IMG/VR virus record: IMGVR_UViG_3300003322_000407
Span: 1 to 20,748 of that record
DNA: 20,748 nucleotides
Strand: one strand, 5' to 3'
Source: a virus
Position 1 is the first letter of the stretch. Every line of letters starts with the position of its first letter. Shown here piece by piece: positions 7,938 through 14,215 of this stretch. Both the position numbers and the translations under genes were made by a program. The notes beneath the pieces are model-generated. The model did no database searches. It had not been told where the DNA came from and worked only from the letters and a program-made list of their open reading frames with translations.

Positions 7938-8214
7938 ATGAGCATCGTATCCATCGACCTGATGATCAGGCAGGGCGCCACGTTCCGTCGTGGCTAGGCT
8001 AAAGAAGCCCTACGACCTGACCGGCTTTCGCGCGCACATGCAGTCCGGAGCGATCACGCAGATTGTGGATGCGCTCGTCGGCACAAACACAAAGCCGCTC
8101 GTCGTGTACCAGGGCGCCGTTCGCGAGCGCGTGGCCGCCGAGGGACGCCCATTTTGCTGGTGGGTGGCCAGCTGCGTTGTCTCGCTGCAGGCGAAACGCT
8201 TGTCATCCTATTAA
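7938..8214 (+). pseudogene. Frame-broken remnant of a phage structural protein
   Basis: ATG 7938 opens a 19-codon frame, MSIVSIDLMIRQGATFRRG, ending in TAG (7995-7997). The overlapping frame from GTG 7990 continues with RLKKPYDLTGFRAHMQ and runs to 8214. Joined, they match the start of a common phage structural family (pattern IDLTIxQGATF...DLTGYxARMQ). One indel near 7990-7998 would restore it. The remaining residues (about 95 codons in all) do not look like the rest of that family. The likeliest reading is a decayed or truncated gene. A sequencing error and a genuine 74-residue GTG-start protein are alternatives. There is no ribosome binding site before GTG 7990. Confidence 0.5.
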
Positions 8215-8215
8215 T

Positions 8216-8258
8216 AAGTAATAAGTGACTTAGTTGAGTCGCCATTTATTGTTAGAAT
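8216..8258 (+). promoter_or_regulatory. Promoter with dyad operator upstream of the holin-like gene
   Basis: TAGAAT (8253-8258) lies in TGTTAGAATC, identical to the 6403 promoter. A weak -35, TTAGTT (8230-8235), sits at 17-base spacing. The dyad copy is AAGTAAT-AA-GTGACTT (8216-8231), with its right half intact and its left half degenerate, placed over the -35 as at 6366. It would drive the holin-like, spanin and phosphoesterase genes. Confidence 0.6.
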
Positions 8259-8289
8259 CGCCGGCAGATCAACGCTATAAGGAGTACGT

Positions 8290-8514
8290 GTGAAGAATTT
8301 TTTTGACAAGCTCAAGGGCGCCTGGCGCTCCAAGACCATCTGGTTCAACGTCGGTGCCGGCATCGCGCTGACCTATTCGAACGAGATCCTGGGCGTGCTG
8401 CCGCAACTGCAACCGGTGCTCGGCGCCGACCACTACCAGACCGCGTTTGCCGTGGTCACGGTTGTCAACGTCACGCTGCGCTTCCTGACCAAGCACCCGC
8501 TGGAGGCCAAGTAA
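8290..8514 (+). CDS. Holin-like small membrane protein
   Basis: The protein is 74 residues with a GTG start behind AAGGAGTAC. After a short basic N-terminus (MKNFFDKLKGAWRSK) come two hydrophobic stretches (about 18-39 and 50-64, the second FAVVTVVNVTLRFLT), then a polar tail. The pattern SKTIWFNV followed by two membrane segments is typical of small holin-like proteins just upstream of Rz/Rz1 in betaproteobacterial phages. Holins form the inner-membrane lesion that releases the endolysin. A run of seven T (8298-8304) in codons 3-5 is a potential slippage site. The stop overlaps the next start (TAATG). Confidence 0.6.
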   Translation: MKNFFDKLKGAWRSKTIWFNVGAGIALTYSNEILGVLPQLQPVLGADHYQTAFAVVTVVNVTLRFLTKHPLEAK

Positions 8515-8984
8515 TGATGCGCATTGAGGCCCTGATCGCCGCTGTCGCTCTGACGCTGGCTGTCGGTTTCGGTGCCGGCTACTACACCAAGGGCCAGTTC
8601 GCCCAGGCCAAGGTCGTCAAGCAGGTCACAGCCGCCGTCAAGCAGGCCGGCACCAACATCGTTCAATCGGCGGAAGAAAGCCAGCGGGTCGAGGCTTCCA
8701 TCCAGCAGTCCGACAACCAGATCGACCAGCTCAGGAAGGCGGCCGTAGAGCGCCTGCAGAAAGGGAAAGCTCATGATGAACAACGCATTGCTGCTGGCGG
8801 TCACGCTGGCAATGCAGACAGGACGGACAACGACGCCACTGCCGCCCAATCCGCGCTGGTGGAAGTTCGTGACGGCGCTGATGATTGCGCTGGCGATCGT
8901 CTTGACTTTGGCACTGTCCGGCTGCTCAACCGTGCCCGCGAGGACGACACCGCTGTGGAGTCCGCCACAGGCAGCGCTCGCTAA
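8514..8984 (+). CDS. Rz-like inner-membrane spanin subunit
   Basis: The protein is 156 residues: an N-terminal membrane anchor (IEALIAAVALTLAVGFGAGY, about 4-23), then a long Gln/Lys/Glu-rich coiled coil (about 30-88), then a polar C-terminus with the FGTVRLLNRARED pattern usual in Rz proteins. With the lipoprotein Rz1 it bridges inner and outer membranes and fuses them in the last step of lysis of Gram-negative cells. The Rz1 gene begins inside this one and runs beyond its end, the classic overlapping arrangement. The start is coupled to the holin-like stop. Confidence 0.75.
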   Translation: MMRIEALIAAVALTLAVGFGAGYYTKGQFAQAKVVKQVTAAVKQAGTNIVQSAEESQRVEASIQQSDNQIDQLRKAAVERLQKGKAHDEQRIAAGGHAGNADRTDNDATAAQSALVEVRDGADDCAGDRLDFGTVRLLNRAREDDTAVESATGSAR

Positions 8985-9168
8985 GTCCGAGCCACTGCCA
9001 AAGCTGGCCGACGACACGGCTCAGCCCGACGACGCCAAATCCACAATCGGTCTGCCGGAACTGGTGGACGACAACTTCAATCTCGTCAAAGCCTACAAAC
9101 GCCTGGCAAAGCGTCACGACGAACTCGTCGACGCCGTCATGGCGCATTTGCGAGACCAGGCGAAGTGA
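8773..9168 (+). CDS. Rz1-like outer-membrane lipoprotein spanin, overlapping Rz
   Basis: In the +1-relative frame to Rz, this gene encodes a lipoprotein signal, RWWKFVTALMIALAIVLTLA followed by the lipobox LSGC (Cys51 counted from ATG 8773), then a Pro-rich mature chain and a helical C-terminus. ATG 8773 follows AGGGAAAG at good spacing. An internal ATG at 8881 would give a shorter 14-residue signal. The start is therefore uncertain, and the 30 or so residues before RWWK are unusual for Rz1. The mature part (about 80 residues) is longer than many Rz1 proteins. It overlaps Rz by 212 bases and extends 184 bases further. Confidence 0.7.
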   Translation: MMNNALLLAVTLAMQTGRTTTPLPPNPRWWKFVTALMIALAIVLTLALSGCSTVPARTTPLWSPPQAALAKSEPLPKLADDTAQPDDAKSTIGLPELVDDNFNLVKAYKRLAKRHDELVDAVMAHLRDQAK

Positions 9169-9193
9169 TCAACAACGAACCGCAAAAAAGAAC

Positions 9194-10525
9194 ATGGCCA
9201 AAGACGTAGACCTGACCCGATTCATCTCCATCTGGAACGACGTGGAGCGTTACCAGACCCTGGCTGACGTAGCCGACGCCTGCGGCATCAGCCCCAAGAC
9301 CGCGCGAAATAAAGCCGGGTTTCTTCGCAACCTGAACAAGAACAACCCGGCGGCACCGCAGCTGATCCAGCGCGCGACAACGGTCGATGCGCCGATGTCG
9401 GAAGACGCGGCAAGGTTTATGGAGGACTGGACGGCCGAGGATTGTATCGCCGAATTACGCCGAGTCGCCGCCAAGGATCCGGATATGGTCGTCACGCGCA
9501 ACTACTTCCGCGTGCACAGTGCCATTTCGGAAAGTACATGGACTAGATATTTCGGTACGTTCAACGAGTTTAGCCGCCAGGCGGGTCTGAAGCTGTCCCG
9601 CCAGCAACATGCCCTTGAACGCAACATCGCCAAGCATGCCTCGGTCGACCACTACAGACAGATGAACATCGACCGGGCCGACTATGGCAGCAAGTACGAC
9701 CGGCCGACGGACAGCCGCTTCAAGACCATCGTGGTCGGCAGCGACCTCCACGACGAGGAGATCGACCCGTTCTTCCTGCGCGTGTGGCTCGACACCATCG
9801 CCCGCGTGCAGCCGGACATCGTGTGCCTGGGCGGTGACATCCTGGACCTGCCTGAGTTCGGTAAGTACGGCGTGGACCCGCGCGAGTGGGACGTGGTCGG
9901 CCGCATCAAGTTCGCCCACGAGAAGATCCTCGGACCGACGCGCGCGGCCGCGCCGAATGCTCAACTGGACTACGTCGAGGGCAACCACGAGGCGCGAATG
10001 CTGCGCCACCTGGCGGACCAGTCGCCGGCCCTGCGCGCGGTCCTGGCCGACCTGCACGGCTGGACGGTCCCGATGCTCCTGGGTCTGGACAAGTTCGAGG
10101 TTAACTACATCGCCAAGGCTGACCTGGCCGCCTTCACCAAGCGCGACTTCGAGCGCGAACTGGCCCAGAACTACAAAATCTACTTCAACGCCTTCGTTGT
10201 TCACCACTTCCCGCATGCACGCAACTGGAAGATGCCTGGCGTGAACGGGCACCACCACCGCCACATCGTCTGGTCCGACTTCAACCCGCAGTTCGGCGCC
10301 TTCGAGTGGCACCAGCTCGGATGCGGTCACAAGCGCAGCGCGTCGTACTGCGAGGGCGAGAAGTGGCACATGGGCTTTGACATCGTGCATATCGACACCC
10401 AGACGGGCGCCACCCAGCACGACTACGTCACGGTTTCGGATTTCTCGGTGGCGGGCGGGAAGATGTACTACCGCGAGCCGGGCGAGGTCGATCCCGCGAT
10501 TGTCAAGCTGTTGCGCGCAGCATAG
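9194..10525 (+). CDS. Calcineurin-like metallophosphoesterase with N-terminal HTH-like region
   Basis: The 443-residue protein has the full metallophosphoesterase motif series: SDLHDEE (about 182-188), GGDILD (about 213-218), GNHEAR (about 263-268), VVHHF (about 334) and GHHHRH (about 352-357). Together these form a two-metal site. Ahead of it is a helix-turn-helix-like segment, LADVADACGISPKTARNKAGFLR (in two parts within about 23-45). Next is a segment ending TWTRYFGTFNEFSRQAGL (about 115-132) that resembles the HNH-associated DNA-binding repeat. The enzyme may act on nucleic acid, as SbcD/Mre11-type members do, or on nucleotides or proteins. The DNA-binding-like N-terminus favours nucleic acid (inference). 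The ribosome binding site before ATG 9194 is weak. Confidence 0.8.
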   Translation: MAKDVDLTRFISIWNDVERYQTLADVADACGISPKTARNKAGFLRNLNKNNPAAPQLIQRATTVDAPMSEDAARFMEDWTAEDCIAELRRVAAKDPDMVVTRNYFRVHSAISESTWTRYFGTFNEFSRQAGLKLSRQQHALERNIAKHASVDHYRQMNIDRADYGSKYDRPTDSRFKTIVVGSDLHDEEIDPFFLRVWLDTIARVQPDIVCLGGDILDLPEFGKYGVDPREWDVVGRIKFAHEKILGPTRAAAPNAQLDYVEGNHEARMLRHLADQSPALRAVLADLHGWTVPMLLGLDKFEVNYIAKADLAAFTKRDFERELAQNYKIYFNAFVVHHFPHARNWKMPGVNGHHHRHIVWSDFNPQFGAFEWHQLGCGHKRSASYCEGEKWHMGFDIVHIDTQTGATQHDYVTVSDFSVAGGKMYYREPGEVDPAIVKLLRAA

Positions 10526-10543
10526 AAGAACCTTCTCTTTTTT
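10524..10543 (+). terminator. Weak intrinsic terminator after the phosphoesterase
   Basis: AGAAG-AAC-CTTCT (10524-10536) forms a short perfect stem that includes the end of the stop codon. It is followed by C and six T (10538-10543). The stem is only 5 bp with two G-C pairs, so termination would be partial. It lies just before the dyad promoter of phoH, so it may separate the two transcription units. Confidence 0.4.
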
Positions 10544-10544
10544 G

Positions 10545-10574
10545 TTGGTAGATTAGTCATCGATGAGTTATTAT
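10545..10574 (+). promoter_or_regulatory. Promoter with dyad operator upstream of phoH
   Basis: TTGGTA (10545-10550), an 18-base spacer and TATTAT (10569-10574) form a fair sigma70-like promoter. The spacer holds TAGTCAT-CG-ATGAGTT (10554-10569), whose last T begins the -10 exactly as at 529, 12231 and 15337. Initiation would be near 10581, about 30 bases before the phoH start. Confidence 0.65.
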
Positions 10575-10610
10575 CGTGGCTCGGATAACCCTCAGTAAGG
10601 AAGGGGAAAC

Positions 10611-11375
10611 ATGGCTCGCAACAAGTCCACCCGCAGCGAACAGCGCCAGGCCAAGCGCTGCGGAGCCTCCCAAGACCAGACGTTCCTTGAGGTTCTGCCT
10701 CCGCCGCGCCCGCAACGGGCCACTCCATTCGAACCCCGCACCGAGAAGCAGCGCAAGTACGCCAGCGCCATGCGCCAGGGTGGCGTCACGTTCGGGCTTG
10801 GGCCGGCTGGCACAGGTAAGACCTATGTCGCCGGGTGCATGGCGGCGGAAGCGCTGATGGGCAAGCAGGTCGAAAAGATCATTCTGACGCGGCCGGCGGT
10901 CGAAGCCGGTGGCGAAAACCTTGGCTTCCTACCTGGCGAGAAGGAAGAAAAATTCGACCCGTATTTCGATCCGTTCAGGGATGTCCTGGAGGAGCGCCTG
11001 GGTGCCTCGTTCGTCCAGTACCTGATCAAGGAAGGTCGGATCAAGTGCGAGCCGTTCGCCTACATGCGCGGCAAGACCTTCAAGAACGCCTTCGTGATCC
11101 TGGACGAGGCCCAGAACGCCACCACCGAGCAGCTGAAGCTGTTCCTGACCCGCATCGGCGAGGGCGCCACCGTGGTCATCGATGGCGACGAGACTCAGGC
11201 CGACATCCGTGACTCGGGCCTGCTGGATGCGGCCAACCGCGTGATGCACATTCCGAGCGTGAAGGTGGTCGTGTTCCAGAAGACCGACATCGTGCGCTCG
11301 GGCTTCGTGCAGGAAGTCGTCGAGGCTTTCGAGGCGCCGGCGCCGGATCGCATGAACCCGGTCCTGCAGCGCTGA
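10611..11375 (+). CDS. phoH: PhoH-like P-loop ATPase
   Basis: The protein has 254 residues from ATG 10611, behind AAGGAAGGGG. The Walker A is GPAGTGKT (64-71), the Walker B is VILDEAQN (about 162-169), and RPAVEAGGENLGFLPGE between them is a strongly conserved PhoH signature. A downstream GDETQAD is also family-typical. The fold is that of a superfamily 1-like helicase core. Bacterial PhoH proteins have been linked to RNA helicase and RNase activity. Phage PhoH is widespread but its role in infection is not settled. The N-terminal ~35 residues are basic and polar. It has its own dyad promoter and so appears separately controlled from the phosphoesterase. Confidence 0.9.
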   Translation: MARNKSTRSEQRQAKRCGASQDQTFLEVLPPPRPQRATPFEPRTEKQRKYASAMRQGGVTFGLGPAGTGKTYVAGCMAAEALMGKQVEKIILTRPAVEAGGENLGFLPGEKEEKFDPYFDPFRDVLEERLGASFVQYLIKEGRIKCEPFAYMRGKTFKNAFVILDEAQNATTEQLKLFLTRIGEGATVVIDGDETQADIRDSGLLDAANRVMHIPSVKVVVFQKTDIVRSGFVQEVVEAFEAPAPDRMNPVLQR

Positions 11376-11386
11376 ACACCGGCACC

Positions 11387-11431
11387 GGCCCCTTGTCCCT
11401 GTGGGTGGACTTGGGGCTGGGACTTGGGGCC
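11387..11431 (+). repeat. Tandem 13-base repeat and long stem after phoH
   Basis: GGACTTGGGGCTG (11407-11419) is followed directly by GGACTTGGGGCCG (11420-11432), differing at one base. The second copy pairs with GGCCCCTTGTCCC (11387-11399) at 11 of 13 positions across a 19-base loop. A strong GC-rich hairpin without a T-tract could slow polymerase, act as a processing site or protect the phoH message 3' end. It is not a canonical intrinsic terminator. Confidence 0.45.
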
Positions 11432-11476
11432 GCCATGCCCGTTCTATAAGTCTTTTCTATTATTCGGGAAAGACAA

Positions 11477-11508
11477 GTATTTAAGTTTTTAAGATTTTAC
11501 GATTTTAT
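11477..11508 (+). repeat. Four AT-rich tandem octamers ending in a start codon
   Basis: GTATTTAA, GTTTTTAA, GATTTTAC and GATTTTAT follow each other without gaps. The last contributes the first two bases of ATG 11507. This AT block stands out sharply in a GC-rich window. It occupies the place of a ribosome binding site, and none is visible. Upstream, GTCTTTTC (11450-11457) and GGAAAGAC (11466-11473... approximate edge) form a small hairpin. The block may be an AT-rich promoter, a translation enhancer or a protein-binding tract. Confidence 0.5.
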
Positions 11509-12232
11509 GGAAACTGCGGACATCCCCAACTCGATCGAAGCCACGCACGGCGCCTTCTTCGGCTCAAGCCTGGACCTCTTCACCTGCGAAGCGCTCGCGA
11601 TCGCCAGAATCGACCGCAAGAGCCTGACCGCGGAGGCGGAGCTGTACGCGCGCAAGTGGTTCGACTACCGGCGCCTGCACCCGACGATGGCCACCTACCT
11701 GCTCGCGCACCATTTCAATATTGCGTACGGGCGCTTCATGGGCGAGGCACTCGACCACAAGAAGCGCTTCATGGCGGCGTTCAAAGGCAAGGATGTGATG
11801 GCCGCACGCGAGGTCAAGTCCTTTTGGAAGCTGCGCCAGAAGATCGACGATGTCGGCGTGCGCTACGACTTCTTCTGTCGCAAGGCGATGGAATGGTGCA
11901 TGGCAAACGGTTGGCGCCAGCCACCGCGGCCGTCCCATGTGGCCACCAACGACGAGATGATCGTGTGGATCCTCAACCAGTGGGAGGAGGAGCGGCGCGC
12001 GAAGATCCAGTGGGCCACCGACCCGTACTTCGCGGCATCCAACTGGTGCGGCGCGCCCGACCAGGCTGCGTACGAGGAATACATCGTGGAACAGGTCATG
12101 AAGAAACCGCTTCCGCAGTTCGCCCTTCATGCTGCGCTTTATGTGTACGACGCGCTGCGTATCGAAACGGCGATCGCCCGACTGCCAGCGACGGCGGTTC
12201 AAGAGGCGATTGAATTCGAGCGCCATAGATAA
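11507..12232 (+). CDS. Hypothetical phage protein (241 aa)
   Basis: I do not recognise this protein. It is largely helical and rich in aromatic and charged residues (LYARKWFDYRRLHP near 45-58, then SFWKLRQKIDDVGVRYDFFC near 104-123). There is a WILNQWEEERRAKIQWATDP stretch in the middle and no membrane segment, P-loop or metal-binding cluster. Cysteines are scattered. It has no visible ribosome binding site and is preceded by AT-rich octamers. No earlier ATG, GTG or TTG start is seen in frame back to the stop at 11447. Its stop TAA overlaps the first bases of the next dyad operator (12231). Coding potential is supported by GC-rich third positions throughout. Confidence 0.7.
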   Translation: METADIPNSIEATHGAFFGSSLDLFTCEALAIARIDRKSLTAEAELYARKWFDYRRLHPTMATYLLAHHFNIAYGRFMGEALDHKKRFMAAFKGKDVMAAREVKSFWKLRQKIDDVGVRYDFFCRKAMEWCMANGWRQPPRPSHVATNDEMIVWILNQWEEERRAKIQWATDPYFAASNWCGAPDQAAYEEYIVEQVMKKPLPQFALHAALYVYDALRIETAIARLPATAVQEAIEFERHR

Positions 12233-12251
12233 GTCATCACTGAACTATAAT
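12231..12251 (+). promoter_or_regulatory. Promoter with dyad operator upstream of the Hfq-like/helicase operon
   Basis: AAGTCAT-CA-CTGAACT (12231-12246) abuts a perfect -10, TATAAT (12246-12251), whose first base is the last of the operator. No good -35 is visible 16-18 bases upstream (CCATAG/GCCATA), so activation by the dyad-binding protein is plausible. Initiation would be near 12258. Confidence 0.65.
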
Positions 12252-12261
12252 ATGTGAGTCA

Positions 12262-12284
12262 GCGCCGCACCTTTTCAGCGGCGC
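12262..12284 (+). promoter_or_regulatory. 5' leader hairpin of the Hfq-like gene
   Basis: GCGCCGC (12262-12268) and GCGGCGC (12278-12284) form a perfect 7-bp GC stem with a 9-base loop. It lies within the first few bases of the predicted transcript and 25 bases before the Hfq-like start, with an AGGAG ribosome binding site at 12297-12301 or nearby. It is not followed by a T-tract, so messenger stabilisation or autoregulation is more likely than termination. Confidence 0.5.
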
Positions 12285-12308
12285 GTCTATTCAACCAGGA
12301 GAACGACC

Positions 12309-12755
12309 ATGACTTTTGCACAAAGCACCACCGACGCAATCCGCCAGGAGCAGATCGCGGAAGCGCGCCGCCTGGCCGACCAGGAGCACGAACCGGTCGC
12401 CCGCCGCACCACCCTGCACCTTGCCCATCCCCGCGCCGGCTCCCGTACCGGCACCGGCCATGTCGAAAAGAAGAAGAACGTGCTCAAGGGGCACGAAGCC
12501 TTCCTGAAGGCGCTGGAGATAAACGGCGCACGCATCGAGGTCGAGAAGAAGGACGGCATCCTGTACCGCGGTGTCCTGAAGCACACGGACAAGTACACGA
12601 TCACGCTGCACGTCACCGAACAGGGCCACGTCGAAGACGGCGAGGAATTCAGTCTGGTCGAAGGCCGCGACCGCGTGATTTTCAAGCATGACATGAGCGA
12701 GTTCTCGGCCCTGACCCCGCGCCAGGCCTCGACCACCACCGAAGGAAACGAGTAA
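12309..12755 (+). CDS. Phage Hfq-like (Sm-fold) RNA-binding protein candidate
   Basis: The protein has 148 residues from ATG 12309, behind CAGGAGAACGACC. Residues ~60-135 align by eye with Hfq. GHEAFLKALEINGARIEV corresponds to Hfq LQDPFLNALRRERVPVSI. The following DGILYRGVLKHTDKYTITL corresponds to NGIKLQGQIESFDQFVILL (Sm1). RVIFKHDMSEF (about 122-132) corresponds to QMVYKHAIST (Sm2), including the Lys-His pair (K126, H127) that lines the RNA-binding proximal face of Hfq. Tyr replaces Phe42. It differs in an 18-residue acidic insert between strands and a polar ~58-residue N-terminal extension. An RNA chaperone or sRNA-binding role is inferred, and another small-barrel function is possible. 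It overlaps the helicase start by one base (TAATG). Confidence 0.6.
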   Translation: MTFAQSTTDAIRQEQIAEARRLADQEHEPVARRTTLHLAHPRAGSRTGTGHVEKKKNVLKGHEAFLKALEINGARIEVEKKDGILYRGVLKHTDKYTITLHVTEQGHVEDGEEFSLVEGRDRVIFKHDMSEFSALTPRQASTTTEGNE

Positions 12756-14215
12756 TGACCGACGCAGCAACCGTTGCGGAAGACGCGGTTGTCGACATGA
12801 TCGGTGCTGTGATGAGCGGCACCGGTTACGCCACGCCCGCATCATCGTCGTCGCCCGAAGTCCTGTTCGGCGACGAGAAGTTTGAATTCGACGCGGAGTT
12901 CCAGACCAAGGTCGCGGTCCACGCGATGCGCAACCTGGACTTCCTGCGAAAGGTTGGCCACCTGCTGAAGCCGGACTACTTTGAGAATGCCGGCGAGGCC
13001 GCGATGGTCAACATCGCCTTGCGTTACTACCGTCAATACGGGACCACGCCGACGCCGCTGGCGGCGCGCGAATTCTTCGCCGACGACATCAAGGCCAAGG
13101 TGATCAGGAGCGACATCAAGCCGGCGGCGATGGATGCGTTCAAGGCGTGCTTCCAGCCCACCGCGGACCTGTCCGACAGCCAGTACATCGCCGAGCGCGT
13201 CGCGGAGTTCGCCCGCCACCAGGCGATCAGCGCCACGATCCTGCAGTCGGTTGAGCTGCTGGACAAGAAGCAGTTCGACAAGATCGCGAAGAACGTCAAG
13301 GCGGCGTGCGAGGTTGGCATCAACACGGCCGGCGAGGAGTACGACTACTTCGAACGCATCGCCGAGCGCACCAACGAGCGCGCGGACCGCCTGGCCGGCA
13401 AGCTGCCGCCGACCGGGATCACGACGGGCCACAAGCTGATCGATGAACTGCTGTATCACAAGGGATGGGGGCGCAAGGAGCTGTCCGTGATCCTGGGGGG
13501 CGCGAAGGCGGGTAAGACCACCTTTCTGATCAACTGCGCGAAAGCTGCGTCCCTGGCCGGCTTCAACATTCTCTACGTCACCTGCGAGGTGGCCAGCCGC
13601 ATCATCGCCGAGCGTCTCGACGCCACGATGACGGACACCGAGGTCAAGAACCTCATGGCCAAGATGAAGGAGGTCGAGGGCAAGCTGAAGGCGACCATGC
13701 CGCGCGCTGGCAAGATCAAGTTCGCCGAGTACCCGTCCGGCACCCTGACGCCGACGATGCTGCGCGCCCTGATCGAAGGATACAAGTCGCCGCGCCTGAA
13801 CCCGGACGGCACCGTGCGCGAGCCAGTCCAGTTCGACCTGATTGTCGTCGATTACGCGGACATCATGGCGCCGGACATCCGGACCCAGGACGCGATCGAG
13901 AACTCCAAGTCGATCTACCTGGCCTTGCGTGCCATCGCACAGGAAGAAAACGTTGCGATGCTGTCAGCCACGCAGACCAACCGCGAGGGCATGAAGTCGA
14001 CGGTGGCAACCGCCACGCACGTCGCGGACGACATCAACAAGGTACGGACGGTCGACATCATGATCTCGATCAACATCACCGACGAGGAGCGGGCCAACGG
14101 CGAAGCGCGCCTGTATTTCGCGGCGTCGCGTAACCAAGCCGGCGGCTTCACCATCTTCATCAAGCAGGAGTTGGAGAAGATGAAGTTCATCTCCAGCATC
14201 ATCAGGGTGGAGTAA
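12755..14215 (+). CDS. DnaB-like replicative DNA helicase
   Basis: The 486-residue protein has a RecA-type helicase core. GITTGHKLIDELL (about 221-233) precedes the Walker A GGAKAGKTT (248-256). The Walker B is LIVVDYADIM (about 362-371), and LSATQTNREG (about 403-412) is the DnaB-like H3 motif, followed by a C-terminal DNA-loop and arginine-finger region. The N-terminal ~200 residues are helical, as in DnaB, but poorly conserved. It would unwind the phage replication fork as a hexamer with the adjacent primase. The Walker A starts GGAKAGKT where host DnaB has GRPxxGKT. Both ends are coupled: TAATG with the Hfq-like gene and TAATG with the primase. Confidence 0.88.
   Translation: MTDAATVAEDAVVDMIGAVMSGTGYATPASSSSPEVLFGDEKFEFDAEFQTKVAVHAMRNLDFLRKVGHLLKPDYFENAGEAAMVNIALRYYRQYGTTPTPLAAREFFADDIKAKVIRSDIKPAAMDAFKACFQPTADLSDSQYIAERVAEFARHQAISATILQSVELLDKKQFDKIAKNVKAACEVGINTAGEEYDYFERIAERTNERADRLAGKLPPTGITTGHKLIDELLYHKGWGRKELSVILGGAKAGKTTFLINCAKAASLAGFNILYVTCEVASRIIAERLDATMTDTEVKNLMAKMKEVEGKLKATMPRAGKIKFAEYPSGTLTPTMLRALIEGYKSPRLNPDGTVREPVQFDLIVVDYADIMAPDIRTQDAIENSKSIYLALRAIAQEENVAMLSATQTNREGMKSTVATATHVADDINKVRTVDIMISINITDEERANGEARLYFAASRNQAGGFTIFIKQELEKMKFISSIIRVE

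Noticed and set aside
11387-11431. Intrinsic terminator after phoH
   Set aside because: The stem is strong, but no T-tract follows and the loop is 19 bases, so it does not meet the usual pattern.
11447-11463. Another dyad promoter (TAAGTC followed by TATTAT)
   Set aside because: Only the left half-site is present, and the distance to the -10-like TATTAT is 5 bases shorter than in the other sites.
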